From positions 1-40,191 of IMG/VR virus record IMGVR_UViG_3300006931_000018: a DNA stretch of 40,191 nucleotides; one strand, written 5' to 3'. A program made the position numbers and the translations under genes. Positions 1 through 7,590 of this stretch are shown here, piece after piece. Numbering within the stretch: position 1 is the first letter of the stretch; the number at the start of each line of letters is the position of its first letter. The notes under the pieces were generated by a model that was given only the letters and a program-made list of their open reading frames with translations, was not told the origin of the DNA and ran no database searches. The stretch comes from a virus.

Positions 1-100
1 TGGTGCATCAGACCTTCGGGTTTACCTGGTCGACAACGTCATCAATAAAAAGGTGGCGATGCAGTGCATGGCGGTTCGCAAAGCGAACTTAGTCGCCGTG
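1..100. repeat. Left copy of 100-bp terminal direct repeat (circular closure)
   Basis: These bases are identical to positions 40092-40191. The repeat lies inside the portal reading frame, and joining the ends there gives one uninterrupted protein. It is best read as overlap from assembling a circular or circularly permuted genome. A true short terminal repeat inside the portal gene would be unusual. Confidence 0.95.
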
Positions 101-1927
101 CCGATTGAGGGAAATGACATCAAGCGTGCGAAGGTGGTCTCAAACTTCATGCGGTGGCTCATTCGTACGCAGATTCCGGGGCTCGACCGAGAGGAGGAGT
201 TGCTTTCCAATTATCTGAATGAAAAGGGTGTCGCGGTCACCGGCCAGTTCTGGGAAAAACGCCAGGAAAAGATTCTCAAAAGCGTCACGATTGAGGGACT
301 CGTCCAGGAGTATCCTCAAATTGCGCAGGCGATTCAGGCTCTCGGCGGCATCGCGCCAATCGAAGACGATCTAATCGCGCTTTTTGAGGAAATTTACGGC
401 TGCACAAAAAAGAAGGCCAAAAAGATGATGGCCGAGCTGACGGCTACCGGAAAAACAACCGTCGCAACCTTGGGCAAGGAGCGCAGCTATCCGGTGATTC
501 GCGCGTTCAACCTCGATAACGATCTCTTTGTTCCGTCATATGCGACCGACCTAGAAAGTTGCCCCGAGATTTGGCGGATTCAGTATTTTTCGCCCGAGAA
601 ATTGCGTTCGCTCGTTAATACAGATGGCTGGAATTCGGTTTGGGTGGAGAAGGCAATTGCAACCTGTAAGGGAAAACTGATTTCTCTGGTTCAAACTGAA
701 TACAGTCAGCCGCTCAACCGTTCCTTCATCTACACCCAGCAAAGATTCACCGATCAAATAGGAGTTGTTTATGGCTACCGGCGCTTGTCTGACGAAGACG
801 GTTATTCTGGCATCTACCTCACGGTCTTTCATCCGGACCTTCCGCCATCGAAGGATGGATACGGTGAACAGCCCGGCTATGCGAAACACGAACTCTATGG
901 GGATTCAGATGGGCAATTCCCTTTTGTCCTTCATCGACGCGAGTTACTTTCCCGGAAAATGCTCGATTCGCGCGGCATCCCAGAACCAGGAAAACCGTGG
1001 CAAGATCAGATAAAGGCCCATAAAGACAGCCGAATTGATGCGGCCTCGATTGCCGTCATTCCGCCGCTCATGTACCCAATCGGGCGCCCGCCGTCGCGTT
1101 GGGGACCGGGGGCGCGCATTCCGGAACGTCGGCCCAATGAGTACCATTACGCGGATCGTCCAGCTATTGATCCTATCACGGACGACTCTGAAGACCGATT
1201 GAGCGATTCTTTCAAGGAGTACAACGGGCAGACTTCCAAAGATGGCGACCCGGTGTTGTCGCCCATGGACAACCAATTCGATGTCGACAAATACATGACG
1301 GGTTGGAGCAAGGCTTACAACCAGGTGTTCAAGCTGTATAAGAAATTTGGTGACGAAAAGAAGTTCTTCCGGGTGATCGGCCTCAACGAAGCGGACCCGA
1401 TGCTCTTTGAGAAGGGCGCTGATGATGAGGAGTTCGATTTCTATCTCTCGTGGGACGTCCAGTCGATGGACTTTAAATTGATGGGCGAAAAACTGGCGGC
1501 GATTATCCAGGCCGTGCAGACGCTAGATCGCGATGGGACCACGAACTATTCCGAACTTCTTCAGGTGGCCCTTGAGGCGATTGATCCGAATATTGCCCAG
1601 CGGATTCTCCAGCCTGTTACGGTGGGTCAGGAAAAGATTGTTTCCGAGGTGAATTCCGATCTCACGCAGCTTAGTGCGGGCGTGAATAAGAATATTAAAA
1701 TCGGAACCCCGCCTCAACTCGCGATGCAGGTCGTGCAGCAATGGGTGCAGGGTGCGCCGGATGTGCAGCAGCGGTTGCAGACTGATGAGCCATTCCGTAA
1801 GCGTATCGAGGCGTACGTGAAACAACTGCAATTCCAGGTGCAGCAGCAGCAGAACGCCGTTACGGGTCGTCTTGGGGCGCAGATGCCCGGGCCAGCGCCA
1901 GTTCAACCGCAAGGCGCTTCCGCATGA
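2..1927 (+). CDS. Portal (head-to-tail connector) protein, C-terminal ~640 residues; gene continues from 39841 across the circular junction
   Basis: This is the 3' part of the portal gene, open from base 2 in the same frame as the fragment starting at 39841. Joined, they encode 725 residues, the same length as P22 gp1. The portal forms the dodecameric ring through which DNA is packaged and ejected. The junction region carries the WDGASDLRVYLVDN-type motif common near the N-terminus of podoviral portals. The C-terminus is Gln-rich and probably helical, like a portal barrel. The apparent ATG at 53 is only an internal Met. The stop overlaps the next gene's start (ATGA at 1924). The family call rests on motif, length and position next to the terminase. 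Confidence 0.87.
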   Translation, partial: GASDLRVYLVDNVINKKVAMQCMAVRKANLVAVPIEGNDIKRAKVVSNFMRWLIRTQIPGLDREEELLSNYLNEKGVAVTGQFWEKRQEKILKSVTIEGLVQEYPQIAQAIQALGGIAPIEDDLIALFEEIYGCTKKKAKKMMAELTATGKTTVATLGKERSYPVIRAFNLDNDLFVPSYATDLESCPEIWRIQYFSPEKLRSLVNTDGWNSVWVEKAIATCKGKLISLVQTEYSQPLNRSFIYTQQRFTDQIGVVYGYRRLSDEDGYSGIYLTVFHPDLPPSKDGYGEQPGYAKHELYGDSDGQFPFVLHRRELLSRKMLDSRGIPEPGKPWQDQIKAHKDSRIDAASIAVIPPLMYPIGRPPSRWGPGARIPERRPNEYHYADRPAIDPITDDSEDRLSDSFKEYNGQTSKDGDPVLSPMDNQFDVDKYMTGWSKAYNQVFKLYKKFGDEKKFFRVIGLNEADPMLFEKGADDEEFDFYLSWDVQSMDFKLMGEKLAAIIQAVQTLDRDGTTNYSELLQVALEAIDPNIAQRILQPVTVGQEKIVSEVNSDLTQLSAGVNKNIKIGTPPQLAMQVVQQWVQGAPDVQQRLQTDEPFRKRIEAYVKQLQFQVQQQQNAVTGRLGAQMPGPAPVQPQGASA

Positions 1928-2202
1928 CGCCAAAAGAACGCGCGCTAGAAAAGCGCCGCCGTATCGAGCAGGCCATTTTCCCGCTAATTGGAGATAGTCG
2001 TTTCATCTCGTTTATGGACGAGATTCGTGAGCAGCTCGATGCCGCGATGGAAGATGCGGTGACGGATCGCGTGCTGGCGAATGAACGAATGCTGTCGGTC
2101 GCGCTTGGCGAAATCCGCTGTTACAAATCGATACTTTCCGTCTACGAAAACTTTAAGCATCAGGCGGAAAATCAGGAAGAATCTGCGGCGGCATCCGAAT
2201 AG
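1924..2202 (+). CDS. Small helical protein between portal and scaffold
   Basis: It encodes 92 residues, rich in charged and helix-forming residues (MTPKERALEKRRRIEQ at the start) with an acidic, Ala-rich tail. I do not recognise a family. The ATGA overlap with the portal stop suggests translational coupling and fixes the start. Its place between portal and scaffold suggests a virion or assembly accessory factor, but nothing in the sequence proves this. Confidence 0.7.
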   Translation: MTPKERALEKRRRIEQAIFPLIGDSRFISFMDEIREQLDAAMEDAVTDRVLANERMLSVALGEIRCYKSILSVYENFKHQAENQEESAAASE

Positions 2203-2227
2203 TTTAGCAGTGTTTTTGCGATTGGTG

Positions 2228-2257
2228 TTGACGGTCCATCGGGCTAAACCCTATTAG
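2228..2257 (+). promoter_or_regulatory. Candidate sigma70-like promoter upstream of scaffold and capsid genes
   Basis: A TTGACG -35 box (2228-2233) is followed after 18 bp by a TATTAG -10 box (2252-2257). It lies in the 110-bp gap before the scaffold gene, one of the few gaps in the late operon. This would allow extra transcription of scaffold and capsid. Supported by sequence match only. Confidence 0.35.
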
Positions 2258-2312
2258 CTCAACTACTGAGCTTCACAGGCTCTGCTCCCAGACGAACTTG
2301 GGCGATTTTCCC

Positions 2313-3437
2313 ATGCCAGAACAAACTACCGAGGCCGCTCCGCAACCGGTTGCCGCTCCAATAGCGACACAAACCAGCGGTGAAGGAAAGACCACCAGTG
2401 CAGGTAATCAGACTGTTTCGCAGTATGCCCGCCGCTTCATTACTCCCGAAGCTGCGCCCGCAGAAACTGAGACAGCCACCCTCGCTGGAGAGACGTTAGC
2501 CACAGAGACGGTTAAGCCCGTCCCTGCCGAAGCCAATCCCGACACGGAAACCAAGGCGGAAACGCCCGAACTGACCGAAAAGGAAAAGGCTGACGAAGTT
2601 CTTTCAAAATCAACTTCTCAACAGATCGAGTTTACTCCTGAACAGCAGGAGGTTTTTAATAAGCGCCTAGGAAGAGAAGTCGCCAAGCGGAAGGAATTGG
2701 AGCGAATCGTCGAAGAACTGAAGAAAACTTCGGTCGTTCCGGCGAATGAAGAGCCAACGCCAAAAGTAGAGACTCCGGCGGCGATTGTTCCTCTGCCAGT
2801 TGGGGCTCCTCCGCTCGCCAACATTAACGATGTTCGCGGGCTACTGGACCTTCAGCAGCAGGCCAAAGAAGCCATTCGGTTCGCCGAGGACGCTTTGGCT
2901 AACGAAGCCGATGGGGAACCGGTGCCAGAAGGCTGGACCCGCAAATCGCTCCGCGAGGTTATTCGCAACGCCAAGCTAACGGTCGAGGATCATATCCCCG
3001 CCCGCAGTCAGTTCCTTCAGCAAAAGCACAGTAACCAGCAGACCGCTTACGAACTCCTCCCATGGTTAAAGGAAAAAGAGGACCCGAAATACGTTCTGGC
3101 CCAAACATTCCGAAAGAATAACCCCTGGCTCGAAAATCTTCCCGCCGCCGACCTCATGATCGGCATGTACATCAGGGGCGTGGAAGCGGTTAAGGCCGAG
3201 CGTGAGGCCACCGAAAAAGCCAAGGGATCAAAGCCAGAAGGAAAGAAAGTAACGGCTAGACCCACTGGGGCGCAGACCGATGTTTCAACCGATGCATCGC
3301 CGACTCGGACAACGCAAGGAACCCAGAAAGCTCAAGCCATGAAAGCAATCGATGAGAAGTTGAAGGCGAAAGGATCAGTCTCGGCCAAGGACTACGCTTC
3401 CGCGCTCGCCAACAAAGAAATTCTCAAAAATCGCTAG
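2313..3437 (+). CDS. Putative scaffolding protein
   Basis: It encodes 374 residues from ATG 2313; an in-frame TTG at 2298 exists, but the ATG is the better start. The N-terminal ~110 residues are low-complexity Ala/Thr/Glu/Pro, followed by a predicted coiled coil with FTPEQQEVFNKRLGREVAKR and a basic C-terminus. Disorder, helices, high charge and the position directly before the major capsid gene are typical of phage scaffolds, which guide procapsid assembly and then leave. No protease domain is visible. The stop lies 3 bases before the capsid ATG. Confidence 0.75.
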   Translation: MPEQTTEAAPQPVAAPIATQTSGEGKTTSAGNQTVSQYARRFITPEAAPAETETATLAGETLATETVKPVPAEANPDTETKAETPELTEKEKADEVLSKSTSQQIEFTPEQQEVFNKRLGREVAKRKELERIVEELKKTSVVPANEEPTPKVETPAAIVPLPVGAPPLANINDVRGLLDLQQQAKEAIRFAEDALANEADGEPVPEGWTRKSLREVIRNAKLTVEDHIPARSQFLQQKHSNQQTAYELLPWLKEKEDPKYVLAQTFRKNNPWLENLPAADLMIGMYIRGVEAVKAEREATEKAKGSKPEGKKVTARPTGAQTDVSTDASPTRTTQGTQKAQAMKAIDEKLKAKGSVSAKDYASALANKEILKNR

Positions 3438-3440
3438 TTT

Positions 3441-4442
3441 ATGGCAATCGCAACCACTTATAATACCGCAGGCGACCGTGAAGACCTTACGGACGCCTTG
3501 ACCATCCTCACTCCGGAGGATTGCCCGAAAACGTCTACCTTCAGTAAATCGAAGGCCCCAACTAATGCCTATCAGGAATGGCAGGTTGACACGTTGAATG
3601 CCGTCGCCTTTGGCGGTGTCCTCGAAGGTCAGGACGTTACATCGTTTACCGATCAAGTCGCAGCCCGCGCTCGTATCGGAAATTACATCCAAAACTTCAT
3701 CGGAACCTGGGCCGTTTCGCGTAACCAAGAGGCGTCGATTCCGGCTGGCGTTTCGAATGAAGTTGCCAACTCCAAGACCAAGACGCTTCGCGAAATCAAG
3801 CGCAGCATCGAGGCGATGATTGGTTCGGACAACGACCGTCAGCAGGACAATGGCACGGTGCCCTACAAATCTCGCGCCCTTGGCAAATGGATTTCTGCCA
3901 GCATCGGTTCTGATGTCCCAGCGGCCTTCAATACACCTTCGGCCTCCATCGACACCACGGCCACGGCCTCTCTGACGGAAGCGAATTTCAACGATGTCTT
4001 CCAGTCGATCTTTCAACAGGTCGGCGGACGCCGGAGCTACACGCTTTATGCCGGCCCCAACCTGAAGCGGGCCATTTCGTCCTTCCAGCGCGCAACTGGT
4101 TCGTCTGGCACGACAAAGACCTACATGGTCACGCAGGATGCAACCGAGCATCAGATTGACCTCAACGTGACGCTCTATGAGGGCGATTTCCATACGGTCA
4201 CGGTCGTTCCGGACTTGTTCAACGGTCTTCTTGATGGTGCAGCGGTTGGCACGACCACGAATCAGCAGAAGGCGCGCGGCTATGTGATCGATCCTGAACT
4301 AGTCGGAATCGGTTACATGTTCGGCATGGAGTCAAACGAGCTGCCGGACTTCGGCGGTGGCCGCAATGGCTATGTTCGTTCCTGCGTAACGCTCATGGTC
4401 AAAAACCCGCTCGGCCTAGGCAAATTTGCCGCGACCAGCTAA
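3441..4442 (+). CDS. Major capsid protein, SU10/DUF5309 type
   Basis: It encodes 333 residues. The N-terminus (TTYNTAGDREDLTDALTILT, then DCPKTSTF and YQEWQVDTL) matches the DUF5309 / SU10 major capsid family, a HK97-fold coat protein used by several podoviruses. Supporting features are the RNYIQNF-like central segment (GNYIQNFIGTWAVSRNQ), the 'KRSIEAMIGSD' helix and the C-terminal basic/Gly segment. The length is normal for the family. There is no Shine-Dalgarno before the ATG, but the scaffold stop is 3 bases upstream. Confidence 0.92.
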   Translation: MAIATTYNTAGDREDLTDALTILTPEDCPKTSTFSKSKAPTNAYQEWQVDTLNAVAFGGVLEGQDVTSFTDQVAARARIGNYIQNFIGTWAVSRNQEASIPAGVSNEVANSKTKTLREIKRSIEAMIGSDNDRQQDNGTVPYKSRALGKWISASIGSDVPAAFNTPSASIDTTATASLTEANFNDVFQSIFQQVGGRRSYTLYAGPNLKRAISSFQRATGSSGTTKTYMVTQDATEHQIDLNVTLYEGDFHTVTVVPDLFNGLLDGAAVGTTTNQQKARGYVIDPELVGIGYMFGMESNELPDFGGGRNGYVRSCVTLMVKNPLGLGKFAATS

Positions 4443-4446
4443 CCTT

Positions 4447-4454
4447 AAAGGAGA
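4447..4454 (+). promoter_or_regulatory. Strong Shine-Dalgarno for the putative decoration gene
   Basis: AAAGGAGA lies 9-10 bases before ATG 4464. Most genes in this genome have no such site, so this one probably marks a protein needed in high copy. Confidence 0.7.
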
Positions 4455-4463
4455 AATACTACC

Positions 4464-4940
4464 ATGGCTGATTTTCCCATCACACTCAGTTCGGCACGCA
4501 AAAGTCCTTTGGCGGACATTGAACGCATCAACGGGTTTAGTCACAAGTTCACGATTCCGTATTCGGATGTTGCCGTTTCCACTGCGACTGGCACGGGCGA
4601 TACGGTAACGGTGACACTTGGGGCTTTGCCCGCTCGTTGGGCCGTCAATCACGCGCTCGTCAATATCACGACTGCCTATGCGGGCACAACGGCATTGACG
4701 GTCGTTGTTGGTACGACCACGACCACCAACGCATTCATCAGTTCGACCTCCGTTCTTACGGCGGCAACGATTGGAAGCGGTTTAACCCAAGCCCTCACAA
4801 ACGCCACGGCGACCGCCACTAAAAATATGGTTGCCGTCTTCTCGAATGCTACCGGTGGAAGTCCGTCCGCACTTACGGCGGGCTCTCTGGACATCTATCT
4901 AAACATTCTGGATATGGGTACGCAGGGCAACTTCCAGTAA
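4464..4940 (+). CDS. Putative capsid decoration or structural protein
   Basis: It encodes 158 residues, rich in Thr, Ala and Val with alternating beta-strand patterns (DTVTVTLGALPARWAVNHAL). It lies immediately after the major capsid gene and has a strong Shine-Dalgarno site, then a terminator. These are typical properties of abundant head decoration (cement) proteins. I cannot assign a family from sequence, so the role is inferred from position and composition. Confidence 0.65.
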   Translation: MADFPITLSSARKSPLADIERINGFSHKFTIPYSDVAVSTATGTGDTVTVTLGALPARWAVNHALVNITTAYAGTTALTVVVGTTTTTNAFISSTSVLTAATIGSGLTQALTNATATATKNMVAVFSNATGGSPSALTAGSLDIYLNILDMGTQGNFQ

Positions 4941-4963
4941 CGTTTATTGGGTGACGAAAAATT

Positions 4964-5002
4964 GGGCGGCATAGGGACGAAGCTCCTCGTGCCGCCCTTT
5001 TT
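4964..5002 (+). terminator. Rho-independent terminator after the capsid genes
   Basis: A perfect 8-bp stem, GGGCGGCA (4964-4971) with TGCCGCCC (4990-4997), encloses an 18-base loop and is followed by five T residues. It lies between the decoration gene and the neck genes, so it should make capsid transcripts more abundant than downstream tail transcripts. Confidence 0.85.
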
Positions 5003-5008
5003 CACTTT

Positions 5009-5389
5009 ATGGAATCAATCGCTAGCGCGTTTAATCAGACCGAGTCCGAATTGGCTCGGGAAATCACTGATGGAGTTACCAAGCAACTCCCCGATGAGAA
5101 GCACCAGGCAAATTCTGACCTTATTCGGACGGCCAAAGAACTTGAAGTCCACGGTTCCGACCGGGTTAACGGGCGAGGGCAAATGATCGGTTCTATTCCG
5201 GCCCGCATTTACATGCGCTGGGCACAGATGCTACCCGGCTGTTGGCAAGACCGCCAGTTCACTGAAGAATTTTTAGCCGATAATCCTCAATGTTGCGCCG
5301 TGGGTTATAAGCCCAAGGCCCACTCGACACGCCATGGTTTCGACATGGGGGCAGCCTTCTATCGAGCGAACAAAGATAGGGTGACGTGA
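5009..5389 (+). CDS. Conserved-type neck-region protein, unknown function
   Basis: It encodes 126 residues starting seven bases after a terminator, with no Shine-Dalgarno. The N-terminal half is helical and charged. The C-terminal half has Cys and aromatic residues (MRWAQMLPGCW, NPQCCAVGYKP). No family is recognised. It overlaps the next gene by four bases (GTGA), so the two are probably translated together. Position suggests a head-completion role. Confidence 0.7.
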   Translation: MESIASAFNQTESELAREITDGVTKQLPDEKHQANSDLIRTAKELEVHGSDRVNGRGQMIGSIPARIYMRWAQMLPGCWQDRQFTEEFLADNPQCCAVGYKPKAHSTRHGFDMGAAFYRANKDRVT

Positions 5390-6708
5390 GCAATTTGCGG
5401 TTACGCAACTACAGCGATTTTACGGCCCGCGTTTCCGGGCTGATCGGGGTTCCATATTCTGGAACGACGAGCGATGAAAAGGCCTTTATCCAGGGCTATT
5501 TCAACACGGCGATGCAGGACGTATGGAATCGCAACAACTGGGTGGATGTTTGCCCATTTGGTGAAGCTCGGTTTGCCGGCAACCTGCTGAATTACCCGAA
5601 TGATCTTACGAAGTCGGCGTATTGGACGGCGACAGCGGTAACGCCAACGGCAGACGCTTTGGCCAATCCTGCCGATGGGCGGGTAACGGCTTCTAAAATT
5701 TTAGAAACCACGGCCACATCCGCCCATTCTGAAGCGCAGAGCTACAACTTTATTCCATCGGTTAATTACACCTTCTCTGGCTATGCCAAGCCGCTGGGGC
5801 GAAACTGGCTTTATCTGGCCGTGAACGATGGGGCGACGACCTATTATTCGTTTTTCAATATCTCCACTGGTGTCGTTGGGACTAACGCCAACAATGTTCA
5901 AACGCCGACCATCGTTCAGCAGAACAATGGATTTTGGTTATGCACGATTTACTTTACCAGCAGCGCCAACGCCGGTACAGGAACGGCGACCGTCGCGATT
6001 TCTTCCGATGGCTCGACGCTTTCTTATGCCGGAGATGCCACCAAGGGAATTTATTCGTGGGGAAATTTACTACTCCAAACCTCTTTCGCCAGCCCCACCT
6101 CTCTGACCGTTCCATGGAACCAGAAAGGCGAAGATGAGATTGATGCCGTTTTCCAGGTTTGGAAGGATAGTCCGGCCAATGCCGGAAATCCGCGTAGACA
6201 AGGCTACGAAATCAACCCCAATGGGATTCAGCTCATTGGTCCGATTGGCTACAATCTTGGAGTAATCTACAATAGCGTCCCGACCTATTACACGCCAACG
6301 CAACTTCCGGTTTATCTCTATTACCGCAAGAAATGCCCGGATTATTCCGCGCCCGATTATGACGCGGCTTCGACCTATGCCGTGGACAGCCAGGTTCTTT
6401 TCGAGAATTCGGGCGATATTGTGAACTTCTACAAATGCGTTGTCGCGACAACGGTGGGACAAGACCCCGAAAATACGCCGTCCTCGTGGGAGTTGATCGA
6501 AATTCCTGAAATATTCTTCCAGTACGCCATTTATTCCTCCTATGCCGATTGGCTCCGCATGGACGGCCAAACCGAAAAGGCGGCTAATGCAGACGCCCTC
6601 GCGCAACGGAAAATGGACGATGAATCCGATAAGCAAGAGCGACAAGAGGGCTTCGTTTTACCGATGTCGGTTTACACACACGTCACCTCAAGAGGCGGCA
6701 CTTATTAA
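5386..6708 (+). CDS. Head-tail adaptor-like protein with an inserted jelly-roll/carbohydrate-binding-like domain
   Basis: It encodes 440 residues from a GTG start overlapping the previous stop (GTGA). Residues 1-62 (NYSDFTARVSGLIG, then FNTAMQDVWNRNNW) and ~234-440 (EIFFQYAIYSSYADWLRMDG near the end) look like one helical adaptor or connector interrupted by an insert. Residues ~65-233 resemble the ~160-residue beta-sandwich domains common in phage structural proteins (NLLNYPNDLTKSAYW, then ASKILETTA, YTFSGYAKP, GIYSWGNLLLQ), often related to carbohydrate-binding modules. The connector role rests on position before the hub gene. Confidence 0.72.
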   Translation: MSNLRLRNYSDFTARVSGLIGVPYSGTTSDEKAFIQGYFNTAMQDVWNRNNWVDVCPFGEARFAGNLLNYPNDLTKSAYWTATAVTPTADALANPADGRVTASKILETTATSAHSEAQSYNFIPSVNYTFSGYAKPLGRNWLYLAVNDGATTYYSFFNISTGVVGTNANNVQTPTIVQQNNGFWLCTIYFTSSANAGTGTATVAISSDGSTLSYAGDATKGIYSWGNLLLQTSFASPTSLTVPWNQKGEDEIDAVFQVWKDSPANAGNPRRQGYEINPNGIQLIGPIGYNLGVIYNSVPTYYTPTQLPVYLYYRKKCPDYSAPDYDAASTYAVDSQVLFENSGDIVNFYKCVVATTVGQDPENTPSSWELIEIPEIFFQYAIYSSYADWLRMDGQTEKAANADALAQRKMDDESDKQERQEGFVLPMSVYTHVTSRGGTY

Positions 6709-6720
6709 TATACAACAATT

Positions 6721-7053
6721 ATGGGACCAATAACTAACGCGCTTTTCCCAAAGCCTTCATGGGCAAATATCAGCGGTACATCGTCCGCCGTTCCAGGCCA
6801 GTCATTGACGGCCACATCGACCGCAGCGGTGCAGTTTGCTGCTTTCAATGATATTACGACTTGTGTCGTTTTGGACATTCAAGTTGCCAATGTCTACTGC
6901 ACCTTCGACGGGCAAACGCCCTCGTCGTCGATTGGGCATATTTTGTATGCTACACAAAGCTACACCTGGAGTAGGGCCACTGCCGCGCAAGCCAAGTTTC
7001 TCGCGACCACCACCACCAATTCGATCATTTGGGCCTCTGAATTTCAGGTTTAA
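6721..7053 (+). CDS. Small beta-rich putative virion protein
   Basis: It encodes 110 residues with beta-strand alternation and many Thr, Ser and Ala (SLTATSTAAVQFAAF, YTWSRATAAQAKFLATT). No family is recognised. It sits between the adaptor and hub genes with short gaps, so it is probably a minor structural protein. Confidence 0.62.
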   Translation: MGPITNALFPKPSWANISGTSSAVPGQSLTATSTAAVQFAAFNDITTCVVLDIQVANVYCTFDGQTPSSSIGHILYATQSYTWSRATAAQAKFLATTTTNSIIWASEFQV

Positions 7054-7058
7054 GCAGA

Positions 7059-7586
7059 ATGAACGACAAGGCCTTGCAGTCATTCGACGCCCAAAACAAT
7101 GGGCAGACGGTTGCGCTAGATGCGCCACTAGATGGCGCGGGCTGCACTGACACGATCCATTGCTCGAATCTGCATGACTTCAAGGGTAGCTTTACTTCCG
7201 TTCATAGTGGTTCCGAGGATGCGCTGGACCTAAATAATGGGTGCGAAAACGTAGAGATGCGTGCCGATCTGTGGGGGCTCTGGGGCAAAACCGGAATTAC
7301 CATTAAAGGCGGCTCTCATGGCATTAAGGTTTCTGGAATGGTGGCCGGGAAAGGCATTGTTGAACTCGGCGGTTGGTCTGACCAATCGCATGATAAAACC
7401 ACGGGGATTTCTTTGGACTTAAAGCACATTTCTGGGGGTGCGATTCCGGTGCGTGTACTTCTCGCTGACGCGCCCAGTCTAGCCAATGGGCCTTATCGCT
7501 ATCTTTTTCCAAGTCCAAGCATCCCGCTTCACGGATTCTTTGTTTGGTGGTTTATGATCTTACGGCGCTTGGGATTTTGGCGATAA
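7059..7586 (+). CDS. Right-handed beta-helix-like protein with a hydrophobic basic tail
   Basis: It encodes 175 residues. Residues ~35-135 look like short parallel beta-helix rungs (DALDLNNGCENVEMRADLWG, GITIKGGSHGIKVSGMV), as in pectate-lyase-like or tailspike folds. The last ~30 residues are hydrophobic and basic (GFFVWWFMILRRLGFWR), which could be a membrane or core-binding tail. No catalytic residues can be assigned. The gap to the hub gene is four bases. It could be a small tail spike or a tail accessory protein. Confidence 0.62.
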   Translation: MNDKALQSFDAQNNGQTVALDAPLDGAGCTDTIHCSNLHDFKGSFTSVHSGSEDALDLNNGCENVEMRADLWGLWGKTGITIKGGSHGIKVSGMVAGKGIVELGGWSDQSHDKTTGISLDLKHISGGAIPVRVLLADAPSLANGPYRYLFPSPSIPLHGFFVWWFMILRRLGFWR

Positions 7587-7590
7587 CCCA

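Noticed and set aside
3375-4193. Long minus-strand frame of 272 codons.
   Set aside because: It is antisense to the major capsid gene, whose family match is clear.
6070-6645. Minus-strand frame of 191 codons.
   Set aside because: It is antisense to the adaptor gene and shows no protein pattern.
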